A stretch of DNA of 64,000 bases from Verrucomicrobiota bacterium (GTDB lineage: Bacteria > Verrucomicrobiota > Verrucomicrobiia > Verrucomicrobiales > DEV007): contig DAOUQC010000005.1 of assembly GCA_030625775.1 (NCBI GenBank), forward strand, positions 1 to 64,000, in the 5' to 3' direction. A model generated the notes under the pieces. It did not search any database, had not been told where the DNA came from, and saw nothing but the letters and a program-made list of their open reading frames with translations. Both the position numbers and the translations under genes were made by a program. Below are positions 26,901-34,475 of this stretch, piece by piece (the first letter of the stretch is position 1; each line of letters starts with the position of its first letter).

Positions 26901-28009
26901 AGTTTGGAAATCGAACGCATGCCCGAGGCAATTTGTGCTTCGCTGATATCCTGAAGGATAACAGGGTAAGAACGTGAACTCAGCCATTGCGCAATACCTG
27001 AACCCATGACTCCGGCGCCGATGACAGCCGTTTGCAGGATTTGCCCTTTGGGCTTGGGCGCAGATTTTGGTAAGTAGCGCAATTTACGTGAGTGCTCCTG
27101 TAACTGGAAAACACGCATCAAATTTTTGGCCACATCACCTTGGGCCAGCTTGAGCACCGCATCGCATTCCCGTTCGAGAGAGTGGGAGAGTGGAGCCGGG
27201 GCTCCCTGGGCCATCACCCGAAGTGCGGTGAGCGGTGCGGGGTAATGCCCGCGGGTGGCGGCCACGATTTTGCGCCGGGCTGCCCAGGCGATGAGAGGGG
27301 CTGCCAGATGATTGTTGCTCAGGGAGAAGCTTTTTCGCTTGGGTAAACCACGATGAATCAGGCGGGTTGCCATTTCTATCAATCGTTCTGCTGGCACGAG
27401 TTCATCAATGATGCCCGTTTTATAAGCATGGACAGCTGACAGGGTTTTGCCAGCAGTGATCAAGGGGATGGCTTTGCTCAGGCCGATTAATCTTGGCAGA
27501 CGAGTCGAGCCTCCCCAGGCGGGAAGGATGCCCAATTGAGTTTCAGGTAGGCCGATTTTGGTTTTTTTGTTAGGACTGGCAACCCGCCAGTCACAAGCGA
27601 GGGCCACTTCCAAACCACCTCCCAGACAGACGCCGTGGATGGCGGCAACCGTCGGAATTTCCAGATCAGCTAGTTTTTGAAATACACGTTGGCCTTTATT
27701 TACCAGAGTTCGCAGTTCTTCAGGGGAAGCTTGCTGCAGGGCTTCGAGATCTGCTCCGGCCACAAAGATGGAATCCTTGGCGCTGGCAAGAATAAGGCCC
27801 GTTGCCGCAGGCATGTCCCGAATTTCATCGAGGTAGGAATCAAGTGTGTCCAGAGTGTGGGCATCAAATATATTGGCTGATGATTTTGGCCGGTCAAAAG
27901 TCAATACCACGATGTCATCATCGCGAAGATCCAGTCGAATTGGTCGGATTGATTTGAGCGACGATGCGGCGGCTTTCCGTGCGGTCTTTTTTTTGGGCAT
28001 CTTTTTCAT
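23918..28009 (-). CDS. Giant beta-oxidation fusion: enoyl-CoA hydratase, 3-hydroxyacyl-CoA dehydrogenase and acyl-CoA dehydrogenase
   Basis: A 1363-residue protein joining a TFP-alpha/FadJ-type bifunctional enzyme to a VLCAD-like dehydrogenase. Hydratase (about 25-290): FVAGADLEAL oxyanion hole, CLGGGLEVALACDW and GLPETQLGILPAWGG, with both catalytic Glu. 3-hydroxyacyl-CoA dehydrogenase: NAD motif GAGVMGSG near 330, catalytic HFFNPVH, and a second helical repeat up to about 715. A low-complexity K/S/P-rich linker of about 70 residues follows. Acyl-CoA dehydrogenase (about 800-1190): FALTEPDVGSDPA and the catalytic Glu in NTIFEGSSEIMRLF near 1173. The last about 170 residues resemble the extra C-terminal domain of VLCAD/ACAD9. 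It thus carries steps 1-3 of the spiral; thiolase is the gene just upstream. The reading frame is continuous with no internal stop. Confidence 0.92.
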   Translation of the reverse strand: MKKMPKKKTARKAAASSLKSIRPIRLDLRDDDIVVLTFDRPKSSANIFDAHTLDTLDSYLDEIRDMPAATGLILASAKDSIFVAGADLEALQQASPEELRTLVNKGQRVFQKLADLEIPTVAAIHGVCLGGGLEVALACDWRVASPNKKTKIGLPETQLGILPAWGGSTRLPRLIGLSKAIPLITAGKTLSAVHAYKTGIIDELVPAERLIEMATRLIHRGLPKRKSFSLSNNHLAAPLIAWAARRKIVAATRGHYPAPLTALRVMAQGAPAPLSHSLERECDAVLKLAQGDVAKNLMRVFQLQEHSRKLRYLPKSAPKPKGQILQTAVIGAGVMGSGIAQWLSSRSYPVILQDISEAQIASGMRSISKLFAAAVKRKILTELEAKQARDRIHPSASPVPLDEVELVIEAATENIEIKKKIFQDLCKRTGPDTILATNTSALPISELCNDPRITHPERILGLHFFNPVHRMQLVEVVVPETTDRNHVEVCLKFLSSIGKLPVVVKDSPGFLVNRILLPYLIEAGRLYDLGVDAREIDKAMLAFGMPMGPIRLLDEIGLDVGLHVAGTLESAFGKRFEIPGILRRMVDCGNLGRKAGAGFYRYDGSSHKSDEANPAALECRRSEVGRLMSQRAIQNRLTLLMANEAWRCLEEKVAASADDIDFAMIMGTGFAPFRGGPMTWLHQFGLDNACSILDQLTDIEGERFLPADSLRKASRLSVSPTPSPAKKRSVSKTLLSSDKLNEEQSPSSKVIDTSKMSPEERAALELTEAARDKVSGPRSFSASLFMGNADMKSIIPFPIPNQEEEKRSEEFLAKLQQFLDQKVDADRIDKNGEIPASVINGLAKMGAFGIKIPQQYGGLGLPQTTYSRAAMLLGAKCGSLTALVSAHQSIGVPQPLILFGTEKQKKKYLPRCAGGEISAFALTEPDVGSDPAKMGTTATPSKNHYVINGEKLWCTNVLKAGLLVVMAKTPPPKGSPPSARSITAFVVEMDSPGIEITHRCRFMGLNALYNGVVTFKNVRVPAENIILGEGRGLKVALTTLNTGRITLPAACTGLAKECVKISTQWAAERVQWGSPIGKHDAIAQKLARMAAETFAMESIVLYTSALVDHDKKADIRIEAAFGKLWGSERGWDIATQTMQIRGGRGYETSESLKARGEEGIPVERFLRDSRINTIFEGSSEIMRLFIAREALDPHLNVGGPILNSTLPKKVRFKAALKAAKFYAWWYPLQWVPAVYGTCGCQGKIHPKLNRELRKVRGLSRKLARRLFHAMIINGPKLEKKQCLLGRFVDIGSELFAITASCSRAQQLLDRGGIENEEDFLHMIEYFCKITRQKIDYLFRSLSKNADKQGYQVAKKLLEGKNQP

Positions 28010-28022
28010 GTTTCAATCTCGG

Positions 28023-29276
28023 TTAATTTTTCTCCAACCATGCGGCGCCACCTTGGCCTCCGCCGATACACAATGAAATCAAGGCGCGTTTTCCGCCGTT
28101 GCGGTGGAGTTGTTTCAGCGCGGTTAAAACCAAGCGGGCACCACTGGCCCCGACTGGATGGCCGAGTGCAATGGCACCTCCCAAAGGGTTCAAGGTTTTG
28201 GGATTTATCGGCAGCTTCATTTTACGCAGCAGTTTTTCCACCGCCAGAACCTGGGTGGCAAAAGCTTCATTGATTTCAGTGACATCAGCGTCCTGGGGGG
28301 TGAGTTTTGAGTTCAAGGCCATACGTTGGATGGCGTAGGCGGGCCCCAAGCCCATGCGTTTCGGATCGCAGCCAGCGTATGCGTGATCGCTTAATCTGCC
28401 CAGCGGGTTGAGACCGAGTTTTTGCGCCATCTCTTCTGTCATGACCAGCAAAGCCACGGCGCCATCGGTGATCTGGGATGAGTTGCCGGCGGTGACGGTT
28501 CCGGTTTTGCGTTCAAAAATTGCTTTGAGTTTTTCCAGGGCTTCGATGGTCTGGCCGTTCCTCACTCCATTGTCACCCAGGACAAAACCATCCTTGTTGG
28601 CATCGGTGTAAACCGGGCACATTTCTTCATGCAGTACGTCGGCAGCGGCTTCAGCTTTGTGATGCGATTTGAGAGCAAATTGATCTTGTGCCTTCCGGGA
28701 GATATTAAATTCGCGAGCCAGCAGTTCTGCGGTCTGCCCCATGTTCATACCGGCGACGGGATCGGTCAGGCCCATCATCAGGCCCACTATGGGTTTAAAA
28801 TCAGCCGGTCGGAAAGAGGCCATAGCTGAAAGTTTGCTCATAAAATCCCTTGAGCGTGCCAGTTTGGCAAACTTGCCTGCTGTTTGGTATGAATAATAGA
28901 GTGGGATGCGGCTCATGCTCTCCGTGCCACCGACGATGAAGACTTCACCATGACCGGCAGCCATCCGGTCAGAGGCGGTGGTCATGGCTTCCAAGCCGGA
29001 GGCACAGTTGCGATGTACCGTCATCGCTGGCTTTTCTTTTGGGATCCCGGCACGAAGAGCGATCACCCGGGCGATATTGGCGGCTTCGGCAGGTTGGGAA
29101 ACACAGCCGAAAATGGTTTCATCGATGATTTCCGGATCGATGCCTGTCCTGGTGATCAGATTAGTAATGACAGAGATGCCCAGATCGACCGCATCAAAGG
29201 CAGCGAGTGATGTGCCCATTTTTGAGAAAGGAGTGCGAACTCCGTCCACGATCACTAATTGTTTTTTGTTTTTCAT
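28023..29276 (-). CDS. Acetyl-CoA C-acyltransferase (3-ketoacyl-CoA thiolase, FadI-like)
   Basis: Performs the last beta-oxidation step, cleaving 3-ketoacyl-CoA with CoA. The 417-residue length is closer to FadI/TFP-beta than to FadA. The nucleophilic Cys is in HRNCASGLEAM (near residue 91), the catalytic His in GHPVGASGAR near the end, and the second Cys in SLCIGGGQGGA. NEAFA is also present. The ATG overlaps the stop of the ligase gene (ATGA, 29273-29276), and its stop is 13 bases from the start of the fused dehydrogenase gene. Together they would form a TFP-like alpha/beta pair. Confidence 0.95.
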   Translation of the reverse strand: MKNKKQLVIVDGVRTPFSKMGTSLAAFDAVDLGISVITNLITRTGIDPEIIDETIFGCVSQPAEAANIARVIALRAGIPKEKPAMTVHRNCASGLEAMTTASDRMAAGHGEVFIVGGTESMSRIPLYYSYQTAGKFAKLARSRDFMSKLSAMASFRPADFKPIVGLMMGLTDPVAGMNMGQTAELLAREFNISRKAQDQFALKSHHKAEAAADVLHEEMCPVYTDANKDGFVLGDNGVRNGQTIEALEKLKAIFERKTGTVTAGNSSQITDGAVALLVMTEEMAQKLGLNPLGRLSDHAYAGCDPKRMGLGPAYAIQRMALNSKLTPQDADVTEINEAFATQVLAVEKLLRKMKLPINPKTLNPLGGAIALGHPVGASGARLVLTALKQLHRNGGKRALISLCIGGGQGGAAWLEKN

Positions 29277-30784
29277 GAGGTCAATATTTTATTTTTTGGG
29301 CGGTGATCAACGATTTTATCTTCTTTAATCGAGACGCCGACTCCCTGCATTTTTTTTAAAGTTTTGGTATCGTGAAATTCAATTCGGTTAGGGCGGATTT
29401 CCGCATCTGATTGGAATTGCCGGGAGATTGTTTTGGAAAGCTGGTCATTGTTCTGACCTTCTTCAGCCTGCACATGAACGATGATTTCATCGGGTTCCAT
29501 GGGATCGTCATTCACTTTGCGGATTTCGATTTGCCAAACTCCAATGCCGTCGATATCATCGAGAATGTTTTCTAGATCATTGAAGTTCACCAAGGTGCCT
29601 TTGAGCTTGCCGATCTGCAAGCGGTGGATGTCAGACACACGGGAGATCCGGCCACACAGGCGCGGGGTTTTCCTGCCGCATTGAGGGCAGGGCTGGTAAG
29701 TGATGCCGCCACTGATGACGTCTCCGGTGCGGTAGCGCAGGATGACACTGCCGCGGCTGTCGAGAGGGGTGTAGATGATTTCGCCGGGTTCTCTGTCGGG
29801 CACAGCTTTTCCGGTTTCCGGATTGACAATTTCGATGATTCCCAGGTCGGGGTAGAGATGATAGCCCGACGACTCGGCTTTTTCAGTGCCGTGGGCGGGG
29901 CATTCCGGCCAGGCTGTTTTGGATTCTGTGAAAGCATAAGTGGCTATCACTTCCACATTATTGGAGCCGAGTTTTGCTGCGAGGGCACGCAGTTTGCGTC
30001 TCATGCCATTGGGAACTTTTTCGCCGCCCAGAACAAAGCGTTTGAGAGTGTCACATCGGATTCCCTCACTGATCGCTTCTGTCAGGACGTGATAAATAAA
30101 AGTAGGCATTCCAATCAGGGCATCAGGTTTTATTTTTTCAAGCAGCATCACATTGCCTGAAGTCCCCATCACCTTGCCCCCTCCGGTGCTGATGCAAAAA
30201 GCATTGAAACCAGTACTTGCATAGTGGGCCTGCCAGAAGGCCAGATGTGGAGCGAAAGGGAACATGTTGATATGGCGGAAATCAGTTTGCGATTCACATA
30301 TTTCCATCAGGCGACGGCCGGTGAGTTTGAGGTTTTCGATGTCGTGATGAGTGTAAAAAAAGGGCACAGGCTCACTGGATCGCCCGGTTGTGCTTGTCAT
30401 CATGATGGGGCGATATTCCTCTTCGAGTGCAGCTTTGGCCTTTCCTGGGCCTCGTATCAGGGCCCGGAAAATTGTCGAGGGGCGACGTTTGAGCAGGTGT
30501 TTGTCAGGAACGATGATGAAATCCCTGGTGTGATCAGGGTGTTCCGGAGAGGTTAGAAGATCCTTTTTAGAAGTGAAGGGGATTTTGGCGAGGTCACTCC
30601 AGGATTGAATGTCGTCAGGGGAAAGACTGTGCTGCCGGAACAAGTCACGGTAGTGTTTGGAAAAAGGCAGTACGACCTGCTTGAGAAAATGACGGAGTTG
30701 TTTCAGCTGCAACTCGCGCATGGTATCGGGATCGAGTTGATCCCAGTTTTTTCTTAATTGGCGCTGGGCTGATAAAAAGCTCAC
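29273..30784 (-). CDS. PaaK-like AMP-dependent acyl/aryl-CoA ligase family protein
   Basis: A 503-residue member of the adenylate-forming superfamily, phenylacetate-CoA ligase type. The P-loop-like segment is MMTSTTGRSSEPVPFF, the AMP-binding Asp lies in a segment around LRYRTGDVISGG, and TYAFTESKTAWPECP corresponds to the A5 region. The start is GTG in the GTGA overlap with the patatin stop (30781-30784). Position between a lipase and thiolase suggests it activates released fatty acids to acyl-CoA, although classical PaaK enzymes use aryl acids and the true substrate is unproven. There is no separate FadD-type gene in the operon. Confidence 0.82.
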   Translation of the reverse strand: MSFLSAQRQLRKNWDQLDPDTMRELQLKQLRHFLKQVVLPFSKHYRDLFRQHSLSPDDIQSWSDLAKIPFTSKKDLLTSPEHPDHTRDFIIVPDKHLLKRRPSTIFRALIRGPGKAKAALEEEYRPIMMTSTTGRSSEPVPFFYTHHDIENLKLTGRRLMEICESQTDFRHINMFPFAPHLAFWQAHYASTGFNAFCISTGGGKVMGTSGNVMLLEKIKPDALIGMPTFIYHVLTEAISEGIRCDTLKRFVLGGEKVPNGMRRKLRALAAKLGSNNVEVIATYAFTESKTAWPECPAHGTEKAESSGYHLYPDLGIIEIVNPETGKAVPDREPGEIIYTPLDSRGSVILRYRTGDVISGGITYQPCPQCGRKTPRLCGRISRVSDIHRLQIGKLKGTLVNFNDLENILDDIDGIGVWQIEIRKVNDDPMEPDEIIVHVQAEEGQNNDQLSKTISRQFQSDAEIRPNRIEFHDTKTLKKMQGVGVSIKEDKIVDHRPKNKILTS

Positions 30785-31821
30785 TTACTTGCCAGGGTTG
30801 GGGTTCTCTCAGTGGCTGCGATCAGGGCTTTGATTTCAGGTAGGTTGGCTGTGGCGATTTCACGACCGGTCTGGATGTATTCTTCATAGTTGGTGTAGTT
30901 GTGCCAGCTTGAATCGCAGACCACAGGGCGTAGCAGCACATCTGCGCGTCTTGAGCACTCTTCGAGTAAACGGATTTGTGAGCCCATCGCAGCACCGCGT
31001 AAAATGTCGAGCAGATTGCCTTTAGCAAAATAGTTGATTTTTTGATTGAGACATGAGAGTGGGCGCTTCCACCAGATTTTTTTTTGCTGCAGTTGATGGG
31101 CTTTCACGCGACAGTTTTTCAGATCTTCAACTGAGGGGATTACGTTCACGGCAATGACATAATCGATGTCCCGGTCCTTCAGCACATCGACAGGCAGAGG
31201 GTCGGAGACACCTCCATCGACATACTCCACCCCATCCCGTACGGCGGGTTCGAGTATTCCCGGTATCGACAGGCTGGCCCGTACGGCCGAGGCCACATCA
31301 CCGCTATGGAAAACCCTGCGGGCGAAGCCGTTGAGTTCGGTGGCTACGACATAGAGGGGGATGTTTAGCTGCTCGAAGGCAGTCCCCTTTAGTGAACGAG
31401 CAAGCCAGTCTTCAATTTTGTTACCGTGGATGAATCCGCGTCGTGGTGGGAAAACAGGGTCGACAAGCTTGAGCATGTCACGATTGGTATCGAGTTCGGC
31501 TGCGAGTTCGGCCATTTGTTTTCCGTCATAGCCAGCGGCCCATAATGACCCCACATAGGCACCCATGCTGCATCCGGCGATAGCATCGATGTGGATGCCG
31601 TTTTCTTCGAGAACTTGAATGACACCAACGTGGGCAAGACCCTTGGCTCCTCCCGACGACAAAGCCAGACCAATACGGGCTTTGTTCACCGCTTTATCGG
31701 TGGAGGTTTTACGCGTAAACTTGGAAGGGCGGTGGGGAGATCGCAGCAGGTTCCATGGAAACCAACGCCTGCTGCGCTGTTCTTTTTTTCGAGTAAAGGG
31801 GGCGTGTTTGTTGGCTGTCAT
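30781..31821 (-). CDS. Patatin-like phospholipase (RssA/YchK type)
   Basis: A 346-residue serine acyl hydrolase with a Ser-Asp dyad. The oxyanion-hole motif SGGAKG is at 56-61, the nucleophile elbow GCSMG at 83-87 (Ser85), and the catalytic Asp is in YVDGGVSDPLP near residue 203. The first 45 residues are Arg/Lys-rich without a clear signal peptide, so a cytoplasmic or membrane-surface location is likely. It is first in the four-gene lipid operon, with an overlapping junction to the ligase, and would release fatty acids from phospholipid or other lipid. It is divergent from the esterase gene by 157 bases. Confidence 0.9.
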   Translation of the reverse strand: MTANKHAPFTRKKEQRSRRWFPWNLLRSPHRPSKFTRKTSTDKAVNKARIGLALSSGGAKGLAHVGVIQVLEENGIHIDAIAGCSMGAYVGSLWAAGYDGKQMAELAAELDTNRDMLKLVDPVFPPRRGFIHGNKIEDWLARSLKGTAFEQLNIPLYVVATELNGFARRVFHSGDVASAVRASLSIPGILEPAVRDGVEYVDGGVSDPLPVDVLKDRDIDYVIAVNVIPSVEDLKNCRVKAHQLQQKKIWWKRPLSCLNQKINYFAKGNLLDILRGAAMGSQIRLLEECSRRADVLLRPVVCDSSWHNYTNYEEYIQTGREIATANLPEIKALIAATERTPTLASK

Positions 31822-31978
31822 TCGCCGGTTTTTTTCATGTTCGTTTATGCCTGTGAAAATGGTATCAAAAACAGGCTGGTTTTGTCGATGTGTTCTTTGC
31901 TGTGATTAGACGCATTTTAGGAGTGTTTTGTTCGTTGTTTCCTGTTATTAAAAGCGTTTACCAAGGAGATTTTTGTCG

Positions 31979-32917
31979 ATGAATACCATAACATTATTAA
32001 ATAACTGGATCTTGAAATTTGCGTGGACCTTTCACGGGCTGATAATTATTTTTTTTACCGGGGCTTTGTTGGCCGGGCCTCTGCCGCTCGTTTCCAAAGC
32101 AATTCCACTTTGGTCAGGCGATGTGCCGGGTGAAAAAGGGGATGTCGCTGCTGAAAAACAGATAAAAAGAGAAAAGGATGATGGCCTGGTAAGGTTGACG
32201 AATGTAAGTAAACCTACGATCACAGTTTATCGTCCAGGAAAGGGAGTGAAAAACTCTGGTGCAGCGGTGTTGGTTTGTCCGGGTGGTGGTTATAATATTC
32301 TGGCGATGTCACACGAGGGGACGGATGTGTGTGAATGGTTGAGTCAGTTGGGTGTCACTGCAGTGTTGTTGAAATACCGTGTGCCTCGCAGGGAAGGATT
32401 GGATAAAAGTCAGGCTCCTCTGCAGGATGCCCAGCGGGCGATGAGTTTGTTGCGCAAGCGAGCTGGTGAGTGGGGGATCGATCCACAAAAAATCGGTGTG
32501 CTTGGTTTTTCAGCGGGTGGACATCTGGCGACGATGCTGATGTCACAGTATGACGGGAAGAGAAGTTATCCGCTTGATCCGGAAATCGATTCACTTTCCT
32601 GCCGTCCTGATTTTACCGTTTTGGTTTATGCCGCCTATTTACAAGACGAAAAAGATCCGAATGTTTTGGCTGCGGGTATTGTAGTGAACAAAAAGACGCC
32701 ACCGGTATTTTTGGTGGCCGCCAACAATGACAAGGCATGGGGAGAAGGCAGTGCGCATTTATACATCGCCCTTAAGCGGGCAGGGGTTCCAGTAGAGTTA
32801 CATATTTTTGCCCAAGGCGGACACGGTTTTGGAATGAAAGAGACTGGGGATCGGGTGGCCAGGTGGCCGCAAATTTGTGCCGAGTGGATGCGGGAGGAGG
32901 GAGTGTTGGGGGATTAG
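31979..32917 (+). CDS. Secreted alpha/beta-hydrolase (acetylxylan-esterase/BD-FAE-like)
   Basis: A 312-residue esterase-type hydrolase. The ATG at 31979 has an AAGGAG box at 31963-31968 with about 10 bases spacing. A hydrophobic N-terminus (about 10-30) acts as signal or anchor. The oxyanion HGGG-equivalent is VCPGGGYNILAMSHEG, the nucleophile elbow is GFSAGGHLA, an acidic residue lies in AANNDKAWG, and the catalytic His is in FAQGGHGFGM. This pattern is typical of polysaccharide deacetylases and related lipases in Verrucomicrobia. The substrate is not determinable. An 8-base gap separates it from the next small gene. Confidence 0.85.
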   Translation: MNTITLLNNWILKFAWTFHGLIIIFFTGALLAGPLPLVSKAIPLWSGDVPGEKGDVAAEKQIKREKDDGLVRLTNVSKPTITVYRPGKGVKNSGAAVLVCPGGGYNILAMSHEGTDVCEWLSQLGVTAVLLKYRVPRREGLDKSQAPLQDAQRAMSLLRKRAGEWGIDPQKIGVLGFSAGGHLATMLMSQYDGKRSYPLDPEIDSLSCRPDFTVLVYAAYLQDEKDPNVLAAGIVVNKKTPPVFLVAANNDKAWGEGSAHLYIALKRAGVPVELHIFAQGGHGFGMKETGDRVARWPQICAEWMREEGVLGD

Positions 32918-32925
32918 ATTGAAAG

Positions 32926-33198
32926 ATGCAGATTCACACTTGGTTCAATTATGGGGAAGCTTTACTGTGGATAGGGATTTCATTTTTTCTAATCCTTCGA
33001 ATTTTTAGAAAAAACATGCCTCACCGCAGTTTGTATGCGGTTCTTATTATTGGTTTTTTTGCTTTTGGGGTCAGCGACCTGGTCGAAGTCCAGAGCGGAG
33101 CGTGGTGGCAGCCTTGGTGGTTGTTGCTGTGGAAAGCACTTTGCGTTGCTGTGTTGGCACCATCTCTTTATCGTCTGTTTAACTCAGCAAATCACTAA
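32926..33198 (+). CDS. Small three-helix membrane protein, unknown function
   Basis: A 90-residue protein with hydrophobic segments at about 8-26 (ALLWIGISFFLILRIF), 36-52 and 62-82, and a Trp-rich loop (GAWWQPWW). It starts 8 bases after the esterase stop and so is likely co-transcribed. Its 3' end overlaps the convergent Nudix gene by 20 bases. No family was recognised. The hydropathy and spacing support a real gene. Confidence 0.6.
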   Translation: MQIHTWFNYGEALLWIGISFFLILRIFRKNMPHRSLYAVLIIGFFAFGVSDLVEVQSGAWWQPWWLLLWKALCVAVLAPSLYRLFNSANH

Positions 33199-33625
33199 TC
33201 GCCTGAAGGACGACCTCGCGTTTGAATTCGGGTAGACACTCGGCCTGGAAATCGCCTGGATCAATCCAGCGAAAATCGCTGAACTCGACATTGTGGGTAT
33301 TGAGATCGATGTCACTGTCCCGGCCTTTGAACAGGCATAGGAAATAGGTTTGCTCCTGCCCGATAAAACCCTTTTTCAAGGGCGAGCCCTCGGGAAAATC
33401 ATAGCGATAACTTTCGCGACTGCTGACCACTTGATAGTGTGAGGGTTTCAGTCCGGTCTCTTCCTCAAGCTCCCGGTGCAGGGCTTGCAAAGCGGTTTCA
33501 CCTTCATCAATTCCACCTTGGGGGAACTGCCAGCAGTCGGGATAGTCTGTGCGTTGGCAGATGAGAATTTCTCCTCCGGGTTTCTGCAAAATGGCGGCGA
33601 CATTGGGGCGGTAGTGTGTGGGCAT
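33179..33625 (-). CDS. rppH: Nudix hydrolase, RppH-like RNA 5'-pyrophosphohydrolase
   Basis: A 148-residue Nudix protein. The Nudix box spans residues 37-59 (G at 37, E43, R51 E52, E55 E56, G58). The sequence before it, WQFPQGGIDEGE, and the N-terminal YRPNVAAIL are hallmarks of RppH/IalA rather than other Nudix clades. RppH converts 5'-triphosphate mRNA to monophosphate and so starts mRNA decay; diadenosine polyphosphates are alternative substrates. It is convergent with the small membrane protein gene. Confidence 0.88.
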   Translation of the reverse strand: MPTHYRPNVAAILQKPGGEILICQRTDYPDCWQFPQGGIDEGETALQALHRELEEETGLKPSHYQVVSSRESYRYDFPEGSPLKKGFIGQEQTYFLCLFKGRDSDIDLNTHNVEFSDFRWIDPGDFQAECLPEFKREVVLQAISDLLS

Positions 33626-33821
33626 TGTTCAGGAATAGAGGATTGATCTTTTCTTTGTGAGAAAGTTTTGGCAGTCTCTCTGTTAGAACTTCTTTACCCC
33701 GCATTGCCATGGGTCAAGCCAAGCTGTCAGGCAGGCTGAAAAAAATGTTGGGAAAGTGGGCGGTGCCGATGGATAATAAGGTCAGATTCTCAAAATTTTT
33801 AAAATACCCGAACTATTGAAT

Positions 33822-34376
33822 ATGATGAAAAATAAAATACCTGCGATTTGTTTGATTATGCTGAGCTTGTGTCTCGCGACTAGTGCTCAGCTCCTGGCAC
33901 AGGCTAGCGGAGGAAATGGCGAAGAAGCTGGCAACAATGGTTTTTGGGAAATTGAATTGCAGGGAGGACGTTTTCTTGCGCGTTTGGATACGATCAGTTC
34001 GGTCAGTCAGCATCAATATATTGTCGACGGTGCAGCGAGGGTTTATGAGGTCACGGTGGATACAACGGGATCTCAAACAGCACGGTTTTATTTTATTGAA
34101 GCGGTGGGAGAAGGCTCACCTCTGGCTCTTGGAAAAAATGCCATTGATCGACTAAAAAGTGTGGCTGAGGGAGTCACAAATCGAACAGGAACGGATGAAG
34201 TCTGGACCCAGGTGATCAAACATTACCCGACCACAACCCACGCTCGGACTGCAGAATTCAGGGTGGAGGCTGTGGAGATACTCGATAAAATCTACGAGCA
34301 TATTTACCGGGTTTGGGCTAAGGAAAAGGGGAGGGGTAAGAGCAATAAGCTGAGGATCAGGCCGAAAAACGAGTGA
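33822..34376 (+). CDS. Small secreted protein of unknown function
   Basis: A 184-residue protein from ATG 33822 (a second ATG follows directly at 33825). It has a signal peptide, KIPAICLIMLSLCLATSAQLLA. The mature part begins with a beta-rich segment (GFWEIELQGGRFLARLDTISSVSQHQ, then YEVTVDTTGSQTARFYFIEAV) and ends in a basic helical tail. A Thr-rich stretch (YPTTTHARTAEFRVEA) lies between. I do not recognise a family. It stands alone: the upstream gap of about 195 bases and the downstream gap of about 100 bases hold nothing else I can name. Confidence 0.6.
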   Translation: MMKNKIPAICLIMLSLCLATSAQLLAQASGGNGEEAGNNGFWEIELQGGRFLARLDTISSVSQHQYIVDGAARVYEVTVDTTGSQTARFYFIEAVGEGSPLALGKNAIDRLKSVAEGVTNRTGTDEVWTQVIKHYPTTTHARTAEFRVEAVEILDKIYEHIYRVWAKEKGRGKSNKLRIRPKNE

Positions 34377-34475
34377 ATTTAAAATTCGAGCAGGGGATTT
34401 TAGACCAACCTGATCGGTAGTATTTGATGTTGGGATTAGTGGTGATTTGCGTTTTCTAAGACTGAAAAAACAGGG

